Below are positions 18,772-27,973 of a stretch of 39,742 bases of DNA, piece after piece. The notes below the pieces were generated by a model. It saw nothing but the letters and a program-made list of their open reading frames with translations, was not told the origin of the DNA and searched no databases. The stretch's first letter is position 1; each line of letters opens with the position of its first letter. The DNA comes from Kordiimonadaceae bacterium. GTDB lineage: Bacteria > Pseudomonadota > Alphaproteobacteria > Sphingomonadales > Emcibacteraceae. The stretch spans positions 1-39,742 of the forward strand of contig JABJKT010000033.1 of NCBI GenBank assembly GCA_018660225.1, read 5' to 3'. The translations under genes and the position numbers were made by a program.

Positions 18772-20514
18772 TTAGTTTATGCCAATAGTCGCCGCATTCA
18801 TACTCCTGGGGTCATGGGCACCGTAAAAATATCCGTCGCGGTAAACGATAGAATTTGTACTACCAAGCGTTCTTCGTCCAGCGTTATAAATATGGCCCAT
18901 TTCGGTTAGGATATTTAGCGTATCCTGACTGACACCACTTTCAATAGTCGTCATATTAGGCATCCATTGATGATTGATACGTGGTTTGCTTGAAGCGGCC
19001 GCCACATTCATTTCAAACTCAACAACATTCATCACGGTTTGGAACACTGTATTAATGATCGTTCCGCCGCCCGGGCTACCGGTCGCTAAAAACGGTCTGC
19101 CGTCTTTAAATATAATAGTTGGCGTCATGGAAGAACGAGGTCTTTTGTGACCTTCCTGGGCATTAGCCTTGCCACTGATATTTCCGTTAGCATCCGGCTC
19201 ATAAGGAAGATGATCAAAGTCATCAAGTTCATTATTAAGAAGAAATCCTGTACCAGCAGCCATTTTGCCATTACCAAAACCAAAGTTAAGGGTGTAAGTA
19301 TTACTCACAGCATTTCCTTCAGCATCCATTACTGAATAATGAGTAGTTTCCATGCTTTCAGCATTAAGGCCTTTCGTCGGTGCAACTTCTGATGATAGAC
19401 GCGCGCGGTCCATTGGAATACGCGAACGAATTTCTGCGGCATATTCTTTATCAATTAATTTTTCCACCGGCACATCAAAGAAAGCCGGATCACCTGCATA
19501 AAGACTACGGTCCGCATAAGCCTGACGCATGCTTTCAATATAAAGGTGAAGCGTTGCCGCACTATTATGACCTTTTGATTTAAGATCATCATTTTCCAGC
19601 ATATTCATCATTTGAATCATATGAACACCACCTGATGATGGTGGTGGCATAGTCGCAATGGTATAGCCTTTATAGCTTCCCATGACAGGCTCGCGTTCAT
19701 ATACTTTATAGGCAGCCATATCTTCCATGGTAATCAGTCCACCATTTGCGGCCATATCAGCGGCTACTTTTTCAGCAATTGATCCGGTATAAAAAGCACT
19801 CGGCCCATCATCCATTATTAATTTTAATGATTTTGCAAGATCTTCCTGCTTGAAATTTTCACCTGTTTTATAAGTACTGCCATCCGCTTTGTAGAATGCT
19901 TTTTTCGCAGCAGGATCAGCCCCAAGGCGCTCTTGGCTACGGGCGAGAGAGAGTTCAAGATGCGTATACATTTCAAAACCTTCGTGAGCGAGCTTATATG
20001 CAGGAGCAATTACTTGCGCTAAAGTCATAGTTCCGTATTTTTCAACTGCTAACGCCATACCGGCAACAGTTCCCGGCACACCCGTTGAAAGGCGGCTTCG
20101 TCTGGCAAGCTCCTGATCAATTTCGCCCTCATCATTAATATATATATCGTGAGTGGCTGCACCAGCCGACATTTCGCGGTAGTCAATAGCAACCGTTTTA
20201 TCTTCACTCGCTTTATGAATGACCATAAAGCCACCTCCGCCGATATTTCCTGCACCAGGATACGTTACAGCAAGTGCAAAACCGATGGCCGCACCTGCGT
20301 CAATGGCGTTACCGCCCTGTTCCAGAATTTCGGCGCCAACTTTAGCTGCAATGGTTTCTCGTACGCTGACCATGCCTCCTCTGCCGACCACTGGTACGAA
20401 GCCGTCACGTGAACTATATGAGGGTAGAGTATAATCTTCCTGCGCTTTTACAGGTAATATTGTAAATGCCACCACGTTAACCGTGATTAACATCAATTTA
20501 AATAGAGCTTTCAT
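18772..20514 (-). CDS. ggt: Gamma-glutamyltransferase, exported (copy B)
   Basis: MKALFKLMLITVNVVAFTILPVKAQ signal peptide. GGNAIDAGAAIGFALAVTYPGAGNIGGGGFMVIH, TTHYSVMDAEGNAVSNTYTLN, TGSPGGGTIINTVFQ. Confidence 0.95.
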   Translation of the reverse strand: MKALFKLMLITVNVVAFTILPVKAQEDYTLPSYSSRDGFVPVVGRGGMVSVRETIAAKVGAEILEQGGNAIDAGAAIGFALAVTYPGAGNIGGGGFMVIHKASEDKTVAIDYREMSAGAATHDIYINDEGEIDQELARRSRLSTGVPGTVAGMALAVEKYGTMTLAQVIAPAYKLAHEGFEMYTHLELSLARSQERLGADPAAKKAFYKADGSTYKTGENFKQEDLAKSLKLIMDDGPSAFYTGSIAEKVAADMAANGGLITMEDMAAYKVYEREPVMGSYKGYTIATMPPPSSGGVHMIQMMNMLENDDLKSKGHNSAATLHLYIESMRQAYADRSLYAGDPAFFDVPVEKLIDKEYAAEIRSRIPMDRARLSSEVAPTKGLNAESMETTHYSVMDAEGNAVSNTYTLNFGFGNGKMAAGTGFLLNNELDDFDHLPYEPDANGNISGKANAQEGHKRPRSSMTPTIIFKDGRPFLATGSPGGGTIINTVFQTVMNVVEFEMNVAAASSKPRINHQWMPNMTTIESGVSQDTLNILTEMGHIYNAGRRTLGSTNSIVYRDGYFYGAHDPRSMNAATIGIN

Positions 20515-20600
20515 GATTTTTCCTTTTTTTCCCTATAGAATGATGAAAGCGAGCTTAATATGATTAAGTCTCGCTTGCAATGGGAATCAATTAGGAAATG

Positions 20601-21056
20601 TTATTTTACCGGAGTTGCCATTATACGGCGACGGGTATTACGGCGTGCGCGTCGCGGCTGCTGAACCTGATAGGCTTCAATACAGTGATTAGCGCAGTAT
20701 GGAAATGCCGGTTGCGATGGTTTACCGCAAAAATGGAAATTTTCTTCACCCGGATGACCGATTGGCCATTTGCACATGCTTTCAGTCAGATCAAGTATTG
20801 ATATCTTGCCGCTTGTGGGTGGCACTTTCATTGATGCTTTTTTGGGGGCAATTTTTTTCTTGGCAGCCGCCGCTGCAATTTTTGCCGGATCAGATTTCAC
20901 AGGAGACGGACGTGACGCCAGCCCCATTCTGTGCGCTTTACCGATAACAGCGTTACGGGTGACACCTTCGGCAAGTTCTTTGGCTATTTGGCTCGCGCTT
21001 AATCCTTTATCCCATAATTCACGGAGTTTTTCTACGCGGTCATCAGTCCAAGCCAT
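20601..21056 (-). CDS. gcrA: GcrA-family cell-cycle regulator
   Basis: MAWTDDRVEKLRELWDKGLSASQIAKELAEGVTRNAVIGKAHRMGLASRPSPVK and C-terminal CKWPIGHPGEENFHFCGKPSQPAFPYCANHCIEAYQ. Confidence 0.96.
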   Translation of the reverse strand: MAWTDDRVEKLRELWDKGLSASQIAKELAEGVTRNAVIGKAHRMGLASRPSPVKSDPAKIAAAAAKKKIAPKKASMKVPPTSGKISILDLTESMCKWPIGHPGEENFHFCGKPSQPAFPYCANHCIEAYQVQQPRRARRNTRRRIMATPVK

Positions 21057-21233
21057 TCTTAATCCTCATATCTATTACACTAAGCGCACACATATAGCAT
21101 AAATTCATTATATTGCCACGCTTTAATCCCGGCTATTTAATAGCCTATTGAAAAAACGTCAAGTTGAGATTGCTTCTATACCCTATTTTATTTTATAAGT
21201 TATATATTCAAAATAATTAATCAGGTTTTAATA

Positions 21234-22049
21234 ATGCCCGGCAGTGAAAAAGCAATAAACGAATTTAAAAAGAAAAGAATGGGTTCCTTCAACTGGTCCG
21301 GCTTTCGCACGCTTTATGAAAAAGAAGTCAGACGGTATTGCAAAGTATTCGGCCAAACGGTCGGGGCACCAGTTATTACCACATTAATGTTCATGATGAT
21401 TTTCACATTAGCGCTCGGTGGAAATGACCGTTATATTGGTGATATTCCTTATTCTGTGTTTCTTGCGCCAGGCCTTATTATAATGTCGATCCTTCAAAAT
21501 AGCTTTGCCAATACGGCATCGTCAATTATCGGCTCAAAAATGCAGGGCAATATAGTTGATATCCTGCTCGCGCCACTCGGGGCCAAGGAAATATCACTCG
21601 CTTATGCGCTTGGTGGTATCACCCGCGGTGTAATGGTTGGATTTTTTGTGCTTATATCCATGAGCATTATGACAGATTTATCCTTTACCCATATCTGGGC
21701 GATATTATATTTTAGCGTATCCGGGGCGATGATGCTTTCTCTCTTGGGTATTATGACCGGCATCTGGGGGCAGCGTTTTGATCAAACATCGGCGATTAGT
21801 AATTTTGTCATTATGCCGCTTTCTTTTTTATCAGGGACTTTTTATTCAATCGAACGCTTAAGTGGCATATGGTATAATATCAGTCAGGTAAACCCGTTCT
21901 TTTATCTTATTGATGGCTTTCGGTACGGCTTTACCGGCCGGGCAGAAGCCGACCCGATGATTGGCGTTTGCTATATACTGGCTATAAATATCGTGCTTTG
22001 GATTAGCTGTTATAAGATGTTTAAAAGTGGATATAAATTGCGCGCGTAG
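21234..22049 (+). CDS. ABC-2 type transporter permease
   Basis: GFRTLYEKEVRRYCKVFGQTVGAPVITTLMFMMIFTLALG, FLAPGLIIMSILQNSFANTASSIIGSKMQGNIVDILLAPLG. No ATPase gene adjacent. Confidence 0.9.
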   Translation: MPGSEKAINEFKKKRMGSFNWSGFRTLYEKEVRRYCKVFGQTVGAPVITTLMFMMIFTLALGGNDRYIGDIPYSVFLAPGLIIMSILQNSFANTASSIIGSKMQGNIVDILLAPLGAKEISLAYALGGITRGVMVGFFVLISMSIMTDLSFTHIWAILYFSVSGAMMLSLLGIMTGIWGQRFDQTSAISNFVIMPLSFLSGTFYSIERLSGIWYNISQVNPFFYLIDGFRYGFTGRAEADPMIGVCYILAINIVLWISCYKMFKSGYKLRA

Positions 22050-22131
22050 CGAAATCCACGCATTTTTTACTTGAAAACCAAGCCATAATGGGCCAAAAGA
22101 CCTCTTTCTATACAAAAGATTGTACGAAATA

Positions 22132-23340
22132 ATGACCGAAAAACAAAATAATATATCGCCAATACTGCCGACATATGCACGGATGAATGTCACTTTCGAG
22201 TACGGAACCGGATCGCGTCTTTATGATACTGATGGTAACGAATATCTTGATTTTGGTAGCGGGATTGCCGTGAACTGTCTTGGTCATTGTCACCCGGCAC
22301 TGGTTAAGGCAGTGAAGGATCAGGCGGAAAAGCTTTGGCATACATCAAATATTTATCATATTGCCGGACAGGAAAAACTCGCGAACCGATTACGTGAGCT
22401 TACATTTGCCGACAGTATGTTTTTCACCAATTCCGGCGCAGAAGCCGTTGAGTGCGCCATTAAAATGGCCAGACGTTATCATGATGCGAACGAGCAACCA
22501 GAGCGCTACCGTGTCATCACATTTGAAGGTAGCTTCCACGGCAGGACGCTTGCAACCATTGCAGCTGGCGGTTCAGAAAAACTGACCAAAGGCTTTGGTC
22601 CTAAAGTTGACGGCTTTGATGTTATTAGGTTTCACCGCGACATGAGAAATGTGGAAGAAGCCATCACCCATGAAACAGCTGCCATAATGATTGAACCTAT
22701 TCAGGGTGAAGGCGGAATTCGGCAAGTTTCAGATGATAATCTACAAATCCTGCGTGATATTGCCGATGAACACGGCATATTGCTTATATATGATGAAATT
22801 CAGTGTGGCATGGGCCGTACGGGTAAGCTTTTCTATCACCAATATAGCGGTGTAACACCTGACATCATGTCCGTTGCCAAAGGTATTGGCGGCGGCTATC
22901 CGCTTGGTGCCTGCCTTGCCACAGAAAATGTCGCAAAACATATGACAACAGGCACCCATGGTTCCACTTACGGCGGCAATCCGATGGCTATGGCTATGGG
23001 GAATGCGGTACTTGATGTTTTTGAAGCGGAAAATACCTTGGGGAACGTGCAAAAAATGTCCGATAAGTTAAAACTTGACCTGATGAAATTACGCAAAAAA
23101 TACCCTGAAATAATTGAAATGGTTCGTGGTTACGGCCTTATGATTGGCTTAAAGCTGCATGTTGAGCCAAGGGATTTTGTTATTGCGGCGTTCGAAAATA
23201 AAATGCTGATCGTCGCTGCCGCTGAGAATACCGTGCGTATTTTACCTCCCCTTAATATTACTGAAGGTGATATTCATGAAGCGATAAAGCTACTTGATAA
23301 AACATGTTCAGATATGTTGAAGATAAATGACACATTATAA
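22132..23340 (+). CDS. argD: Acetylornithine/succinyldiaminopimelate aminotransferase
   Basis: LPTYARMNVTFEYGTGSRLYDTDGNEYLDFGSGIAVNCLGHCHP, FFTNSGAEAVECAIKMAR, EPIQGEGGIR, YDEIQCGMGRTGKLF, THGSTYGGNPMAMA. Start MTEKQNN at 22132. Confidence 0.95.
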   Translation: MTEKQNNISPILPTYARMNVTFEYGTGSRLYDTDGNEYLDFGSGIAVNCLGHCHPALVKAVKDQAEKLWHTSNIYHIAGQEKLANRLRELTFADSMFFTNSGAEAVECAIKMARRYHDANEQPERYRVITFEGSFHGRTLATIAAGGSEKLTKGFGPKVDGFDVIRFHRDMRNVEEAITHETAAIMIEPIQGEGGIRQVSDDNLQILRDIADEHGILLIYDEIQCGMGRTGKLFYHQYSGVTPDIMSVAKGIGGGYPLGACLATENVAKHMTTGTHGSTYGGNPMAMAMGNAVLDVFEAENTLGNVQKMSDKLKLDLMKLRKKYPEIIEMVRGYGLMIGLKLHVEPRDFVIAAFENKMLIVAAAENTVRILPPLNITEGDIHEAIKLLDKTCSDMLKINDTL

Positions 23341-24280
23341 ATTAAAAAAAGACCATAAGCATTTTCTTGATCTCGCATCGTTAAGTAAAACTGAAGCGCG
23401 GGAAATTATTGAAAAAGCAAAAGAGCTAAAAAAAGCCGCCCACGCACTAAACCAGAGCAAAGGTTTCGTTCATCCTGACGCGCCCCTTAAAAATCAGTCG
23501 CTGGCAATGATTTTTGAAAAACCGAGCACACGGACAAGAGTTTCTTTTGAAATGGCTATTCACCAGCTTGGCGGAAAATCGGTTGTCCTTCAAAACCATG
23601 ATATGCAGCTTGGTCGCGGCGAAAGTGTCTCGGACACGGCGCAGGTTTTATCGGGCTTTGTTGATGCGATAATGCTTCGGGCTAATAGTCATGAAGCACT
23701 GCTTGAAATGGTCGAATATTCAAAAGTTCCCATTATTAACGCCCTGACCGATTTTTCTCATCCCTGTCAGATTATGGCTGATATCCTTACCTTTGAAGAA
23801 CATTCAGGGCCGATCGAAGGCAAGAAAATTGCTTGGTCCGGCGACGGTAATAATGTTGCCGTATCATGGATTCATGCGGCAGTGCTTTTTGACTGTGAAC
23901 TTGCGCTGGCCTGCCCTAAGGAATATTCACCGCTTGAACAGGAAATTGGCTGGGCGAAAAATAATGGTGGAAAAATTACCCTTACTGAAAACCCGAAAGA
24001 TGCGGTAATAGACGCTGACTGCGTGATAACGGATACCTTTATTTCAATGGGTGATGAAGATCCTGATAAACGCCTTAAAGATTTAGCGCCCTATATTGTT
24101 GACGGCGCGCTTATGGCACAGGCAAAATCATCGGCGCTCTTTATGCACTGCCTTCCGGCCCACCGCGGCGAAGAAGTATCAGCGGACGTAATAGACGGGC
24201 CACAATCGGTAATTTGGGATGAGGCAGAAAACCGCCTTCACATTCAAAAAGCCATTTTAATGTGGTGCTTCGGTAAATAG
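23327..24280 (+). CDS. argF: Ornithine carbamoyltransferase
   Basis: KHFLDLASLSKTEAREII, FEKPSTRTRVSFEMAIHQLGG, FSHPCQIMADILT, FMHCLPAHRGEEVSADVIDGPQSVIWDEAENRLHIQKAILMW. 14-nt overlap with argD. Confidence 0.96.
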   Translation: MTHYKLKKDHKHFLDLASLSKTEAREIIEKAKELKKAAHALNQSKGFVHPDAPLKNQSLAMIFEKPSTRTRVSFEMAIHQLGGKSVVLQNHDMQLGRGESVSDTAQVLSGFVDAIMLRANSHEALLEMVEYSKVPIINALTDFSHPCQIMADILTFEEHSGPIEGKKIAWSGDGNNVAVSWIHAAVLFDCELALACPKEYSPLEQEIGWAKNNGGKITLTENPKDAVIDADCVITDTFISMGDEDPDKRLKDLAPYIVDGALMAQAKSSALFMHCLPAHRGEEVSADVIDGPQSVIWDEAENRLHIQKAILMWCFGK

Positions 24281-24283
24281 TCT

Positions 24284-25195
24284 ATGGCTGAAAAATCTTT
24301 ACCACTTCTGGAAGATACCTGCCTGCCTTTTCAAATTGAAGGCCAGGACATTAAGGGACGCATCGTGCGTCTTGGTCCTGCCGTTCATGAAATTCTCACG
24401 AAACATAACTACCCGGATCATGTCAGTAAGTTGATGGGGGAAACCCTCGCCTTCACCGCGCTGATTGGTAGCTTAATGAAGTATGATGGCATTCTAACCA
24501 CCCAGATGAAGGGCGACGGTTCCTTTCGGGTACTCGTAAGTGATTTTCATAAGAACAGTGAAAGCTTAAAGGGCGATATTCGCGGTTATGCTTCATTTGA
24601 CGAAGATATTGTCGCTGGCGACAGCCTTGAAGAAATATTTGGTGAAAAAGGCTATCTGGCCATTACCATCGATCAGGGAAAATTTATGGAGAGATACCAA
24701 GGCATCGTCAAACTCGAAGGTGAGAAACTAACTGACGCCGCCGAAGAATATTTCAGAAGTTCAGAACAGCTGCCGACCAAAGTCATGCTTTCTTGCGAAA
24801 AAGATGATGACGGAAAATGGCAGGCGGGCGCCGTCATGATCCAGCATTACGCGAGGAACACCGAAGATGAAATTCTGCGTGATGAAAGTGAAACCAAAGA
24901 TCACTGGAATACATCATCAATATTACTTGGCAGCTTAAAAGCATCCGAACTACTGGATAATAGCCTGTCCTTGCAAAACCTACTAATGCGCCTTTACCAT
25001 GAAAGCGGCATCCGCATATTTGATCACACTAATATCGCCGCAGGTTGTCGCTGCAACGAGGATAAAATAAGAACCGCCCTCACTAGCCTCGACCTTCAGG
25101 AACTCAAAGACGTCGCTGATGACGGCACCATCACCGTAACCTGTGATTTCTGCACCACCGATCATAAATTTGAGCTTTCAAAGCTTTTGCATTAA
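24284..25195 (+). CDS. hslO: Hsp33 redox-regulated chaperone
   Basis: GRIVRLGPAVHEILTKHNYPDHVSKLMGETLAFTALIGSLMKYDGILTTQMKGDG; C-terminal zinc-binding CRC...CDFC. Confidence 0.95.
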   Translation: MAEKSLPLLEDTCLPFQIEGQDIKGRIVRLGPAVHEILTKHNYPDHVSKLMGETLAFTALIGSLMKYDGILTTQMKGDGSFRVLVSDFHKNSESLKGDIRGYASFDEDIVAGDSLEEIFGEKGYLAITIDQGKFMERYQGIVKLEGEKLTDAAEEYFRSSEQLPTKVMLSCEKDDDGKWQAGAVMIQHYARNTEDEILRDESETKDHWNTSSILLGSLKASELLDNSLSLQNLLMRLYHESGIRIFDHTNIAAGCRCNEDKIRTALTSLDLQELKDVADDGTITVTCDFCTTDHKFELSKLLH

Positions 25196-25200
25196 CTTCT

Positions 25201-25214
25201 TTGACCTGCGTCAA
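25201..25214. promoter_or_regulatory. FNR/FixK-type box
   Basis: TTGACctgcGTCAA, a symmetric CRP/FNR-family half-site pair, 71 bp upstream of the ATG at 25285. Confidence 0.5.
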
Positions 25215-25243
25215 GGAGTGTTTTTGCACCTAGAATAGAGTGA

Positions 25244-25277
25244 TCCTATCAAGGGGGTAATATAATACTTGATAGGA
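25244..25277 (+). promoter_or_regulatory. Perfect 10-bp inverted repeat over the translation initiation region
   Basis: TCCTATCAAG-gggtaatataatac(14)-CTTGATAGGA. Right arm contains AGGA, 7 nt before the ATG at 25285. Confidence 0.55.
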
Positions 25278-25284
25278 CAGTTCA

Positions 25285-26898
25285 ATGAACATTGCAGAAA
25301 GCCTGCTCTACGCACTTAAAGACCATGGTGCCAAAGAAATTTTTGGTATTCCCGGCGATTTTATTCTGCCATTTTTTAAAGTGATGGAGATGAGCAAAAT
25401 TCTTCCCTTTTACACCCTCAGCCACGAACCTGCGGTTGGATTTGCTGCTGATGCGGCGGGGCGGGAAAATGCATCGCTCGGTGTCGTTGCCGTTACTTAC
25501 GGTGCTGGCGCGTTTAATGTGCTTAATGCCGCAACAGGTGCTTACGCTGAAAAAAGCCCGCTGGTTATTATTTCCGGTGGCCCTGGTATCCGCGAAGGCC
25601 AGCTTAAAGTTCTTCTTCATCATCAAGCAAAAACACTGGATAGCCAGTTAAAAATATTTTCTGAAATTACCTGTGATCAGGCCGTTCTGGATGATCCTAA
25701 AACTGCTCATAAAGAAATTGCCCGGGTGTTAAGATCATGCAAGGAGAATTCACGTCCCGTTTATATTGAAATTCCTCGTGATCTTACCTTTGATGAATGT
25801 GCTGAAGTAGTTCCAGCTTCCCCTTCTCCTGTCGATCCAGAAGCGGTAGCTGCCTGCGCCGATGAAATTTTCAGCCGGCTTGAAAAAGCGACAAGCCCAA
25901 CCATCCTTGCTGGAGTTGAAATCCGACGTTTTAATCTGGAAGCGAAACTATCACTGCTGGCGAGAAAACTTGGCATTCCTGTCGCGACAACATTTATGGC
26001 TCGCGGACTTTTACTTGAAGATGAAGACCCGTTAATTGGCACCTATATGGGGCTTGCCGGGTATCCAAGGATAACGGACGCCGTCGAACAGTCTGATGCG
26101 CTACTTATGCTCGGGGTGATTTTTTCCGATACTAATTTCGGCGTTTCACAAGCACGCATTAATTTAAAAAGCAGTATTCTGGCCTCTGACCGCAAAGTAT
26201 ATTTGGGATATCATAGTTACCGGAAAATACCGCTTGAAAGTCTTATCGATGCGCTGCTTGATCGCGCAAAACAGATAGAAGCGCCTGAAATAAGAAAACC
26301 ATGTGCGCCAAAAAATGGTCTTATTGCTGATGACAGTAAAATAGAACCCCATGATATTGCAAAAGCGGTAAATGATCTGTTTGATAAACATGGTAAAATG
26401 AAAATTGCCAGTGATGTGGGTGATTGTCTTTTTACCACACTTAGTATTCAGACGACCTCACTCACAGGGCCGGGATATTATGCCGGAATGGGTTACGGCG
26501 TTCCTGCGGGAATGGGACTTCAAGCAACAACTGGCGAAAGACCACTTATTCTAGTCGGCGATGGCGCCTTTCAGATGACCGGATGGGAGCTGGGCAATTG
26601 TCGTCGTTATGGCTGGGATCCACTGGTGATCGTCTTTAATAATTGCAGCTGGGAAATGCTCAGGACTTTTCAGCCGGACACGAGTTTTAATGATCTGGAT
26701 GACTGGGAATTTGCCGAACATGCAAAAATATTTGGTGGCGATGGCTACCGGGTGACAACAAGAGCAGAATTAAAAGATGCGCTTGAAATTGCTTATAATA
26801 CGCGCGGAAAATTCCAGCTTGTTGAGGTTATGATGGACCGTAAGGCTATTTCTCCTGCTCTCAAACGTTTTACAGACGCCATAAAAGCGAGTAACTAA
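25285..26898 (+). CDS. ipdC: Thiamine-PP-dependent indolepyruvate/phenylpyruvate decarboxylase
   Basis: FGIPGDFILPFFKVMEMSKILPFYTLSHEPAVGFAADAAGR, VTYGAGAFNVLNAATGAYAEKSPLVIISG, VGDGAFQMTGWELGNCRRYGWDPLVIVFNNCSWEMLRTFQPDTSFNDLDDW closely resemble Azospirillum-type IpdC/PpdC as recalled. Confidence 0.9.
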   Translation: MNIAESLLYALKDHGAKEIFGIPGDFILPFFKVMEMSKILPFYTLSHEPAVGFAADAAGRENASLGVVAVTYGAGAFNVLNAATGAYAEKSPLVIISGGPGIREGQLKVLLHHQAKTLDSQLKIFSEITCDQAVLDDPKTAHKEIARVLRSCKENSRPVYIEIPRDLTFDECAEVVPASPSPVDPEAVAACADEIFSRLEKATSPTILAGVEIRRFNLEAKLSLLARKLGIPVATTFMARGLLLEDEDPLIGTYMGLAGYPRITDAVEQSDALLMLGVIFSDTNFGVSQARINLKSSILASDRKVYLGYHSYRKIPLESLIDALLDRAKQIEAPEIRKPCAPKNGLIADDSKIEPHDIAKAVNDLFDKHGKMKIASDVGDCLFTTLSIQTTSLTGPGYYAGMGYGVPAGMGLQATTGERPLILVGDGAFQMTGWELGNCRRYGWDPLVIVFNNCSWEMLRTFQPDTSFNDLDDWEFAEHAKIFGGDGYRVTTRAELKDALEIAYNTRGKFQLVEVMMDRKAISPALKRFTDAIKASN

Positions 26899-27036
26899 GC
26901 TTATCTCACCCTCTTAACATCACTTTTACGTCATGTGGTTGATCAAAAGGGCATTGATTGTTATAGTCAATGCTAATAATAGCGCGCGGACATAAAAGAC
27001 TATTAACTTCCAAAATCAATTACAGGGTGAGAAATC

Positions 27037-27780
27037 ATGAAATTAATTTATCTTATTACCAGTTTGTTGCTTATCTCTAGTCCAATTGCAAATGCCCAGA
27101 GCCCATTTGAAAATCCAGAAAATCTTCAGATTTTACCAAAAGACATTCCTCCAGAGCGACTACGCGCCATCATGCGCAACTTTTCATTCGCCCTTGACGT
27201 TCGTTGCACCCATTGCCACCTGAGGGTAGAGGAAGATGGGGAAGGACGCATGGTTTTTGATTCCGATGAAAAAGAAACCAAGAAAATAGCGCGCGAAATG
27301 ATGAAAATGTCTGGCGGTATCAACCGTGATATCAGAGCATTAAATCGCGGCGACGATCATCAATATACCCGCGTTCAGTGCACCACATGCCACCACGGAC
27401 AGGAAAACCCGTTTCTTATCCAGTCCGTGATGGACGGTGAAATTGCGACAGGCGGCGTCGAAGCTGCCAAAGCAAAATATGCTGAACTTAAAGAAAAATA
27501 TTACGGCGGTCATACTTATGATTTTTCCGGCTTTACATTAAGCGAATATGCTAATTCACTTATGGAAAAAGGCAATATGGATCAAGCGCTTGATATCGCG
27601 CTATATAGCCAGCAGTCAAATCCTAAAACCCCTTATGCTCATACAATGGTTGGCAATATTTATATGGCTCAGGAAGACTATGCTAATGCTGCGAAGGCTT
27701 ATGAAGCCTCGCTCAAAGTTGACCCGGAACAAGGCTTCATCCAAGACCAGCTCGATAAAGCCAAGGCTGCGATGCAGTAG
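27037..27780 (+). CDS. Exported di-haem c-type cytochrome (photosynthetic-reaction-centre cytochrome-subunit-like) with C-terminal TPR-like repeat
   Basis: Signal peptide MKLIYLITSLLLISSPIANAQ; two CxxCH motifs (CTHCH, CTTCH); NLQILPKDIPPERLRAIMRNFSFALDVRCTHCH; TPR-like YAHTMVGNIYMAQEDYANAAKAYEASLKVDPE. Confidence 0.85.
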   Translation: MKLIYLITSLLLISSPIANAQSPFENPENLQILPKDIPPERLRAIMRNFSFALDVRCTHCHLRVEEDGEGRMVFDSDEKETKKIAREMMKMSGGINRDIRALNRGDDHQYTRVQCTTCHHGQENPFLIQSVMDGEIATGGVEAAKAKYAELKEKYYGGHTYDFSGFTLSEYANSLMEKGNMDQALDIALYSQQSNPKTPYAHTMVGNIYMAQEDYANAAKAYEASLKVDPEQGFIQDQLDKAKAAMQ

Positions 27781-27887
27781 CCACGACAGTAATGAAAGTT
27801 TGAGCGGTAAGCTTATTGAGGGGATGTTTAAGTAAGGACAGCCCTCTTTGACTTCATTTTCTTATTAAATAATGAAAATTTTCCAAA

Positions 27888-27945
27888 TCCTAATTATTTA
27901 GTAATTAGAGATTGACTTTAATTTCTAATTACTAAATAGTTAGGA
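27888..27945. repeat. 22-bp inverted repeat (1 mismatch) built from two operator-like palindromes
   Basis: TCCTAATTATTTAGTAATTAGA (27888-27909) / 14-nt loop / TCTAATTACTAAATAGTTAGGA (27924-27945). Confidence 0.8.
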
Positions 27946-27973
27946 CTTAATGTTAATAAATATTGGAAAAGCA

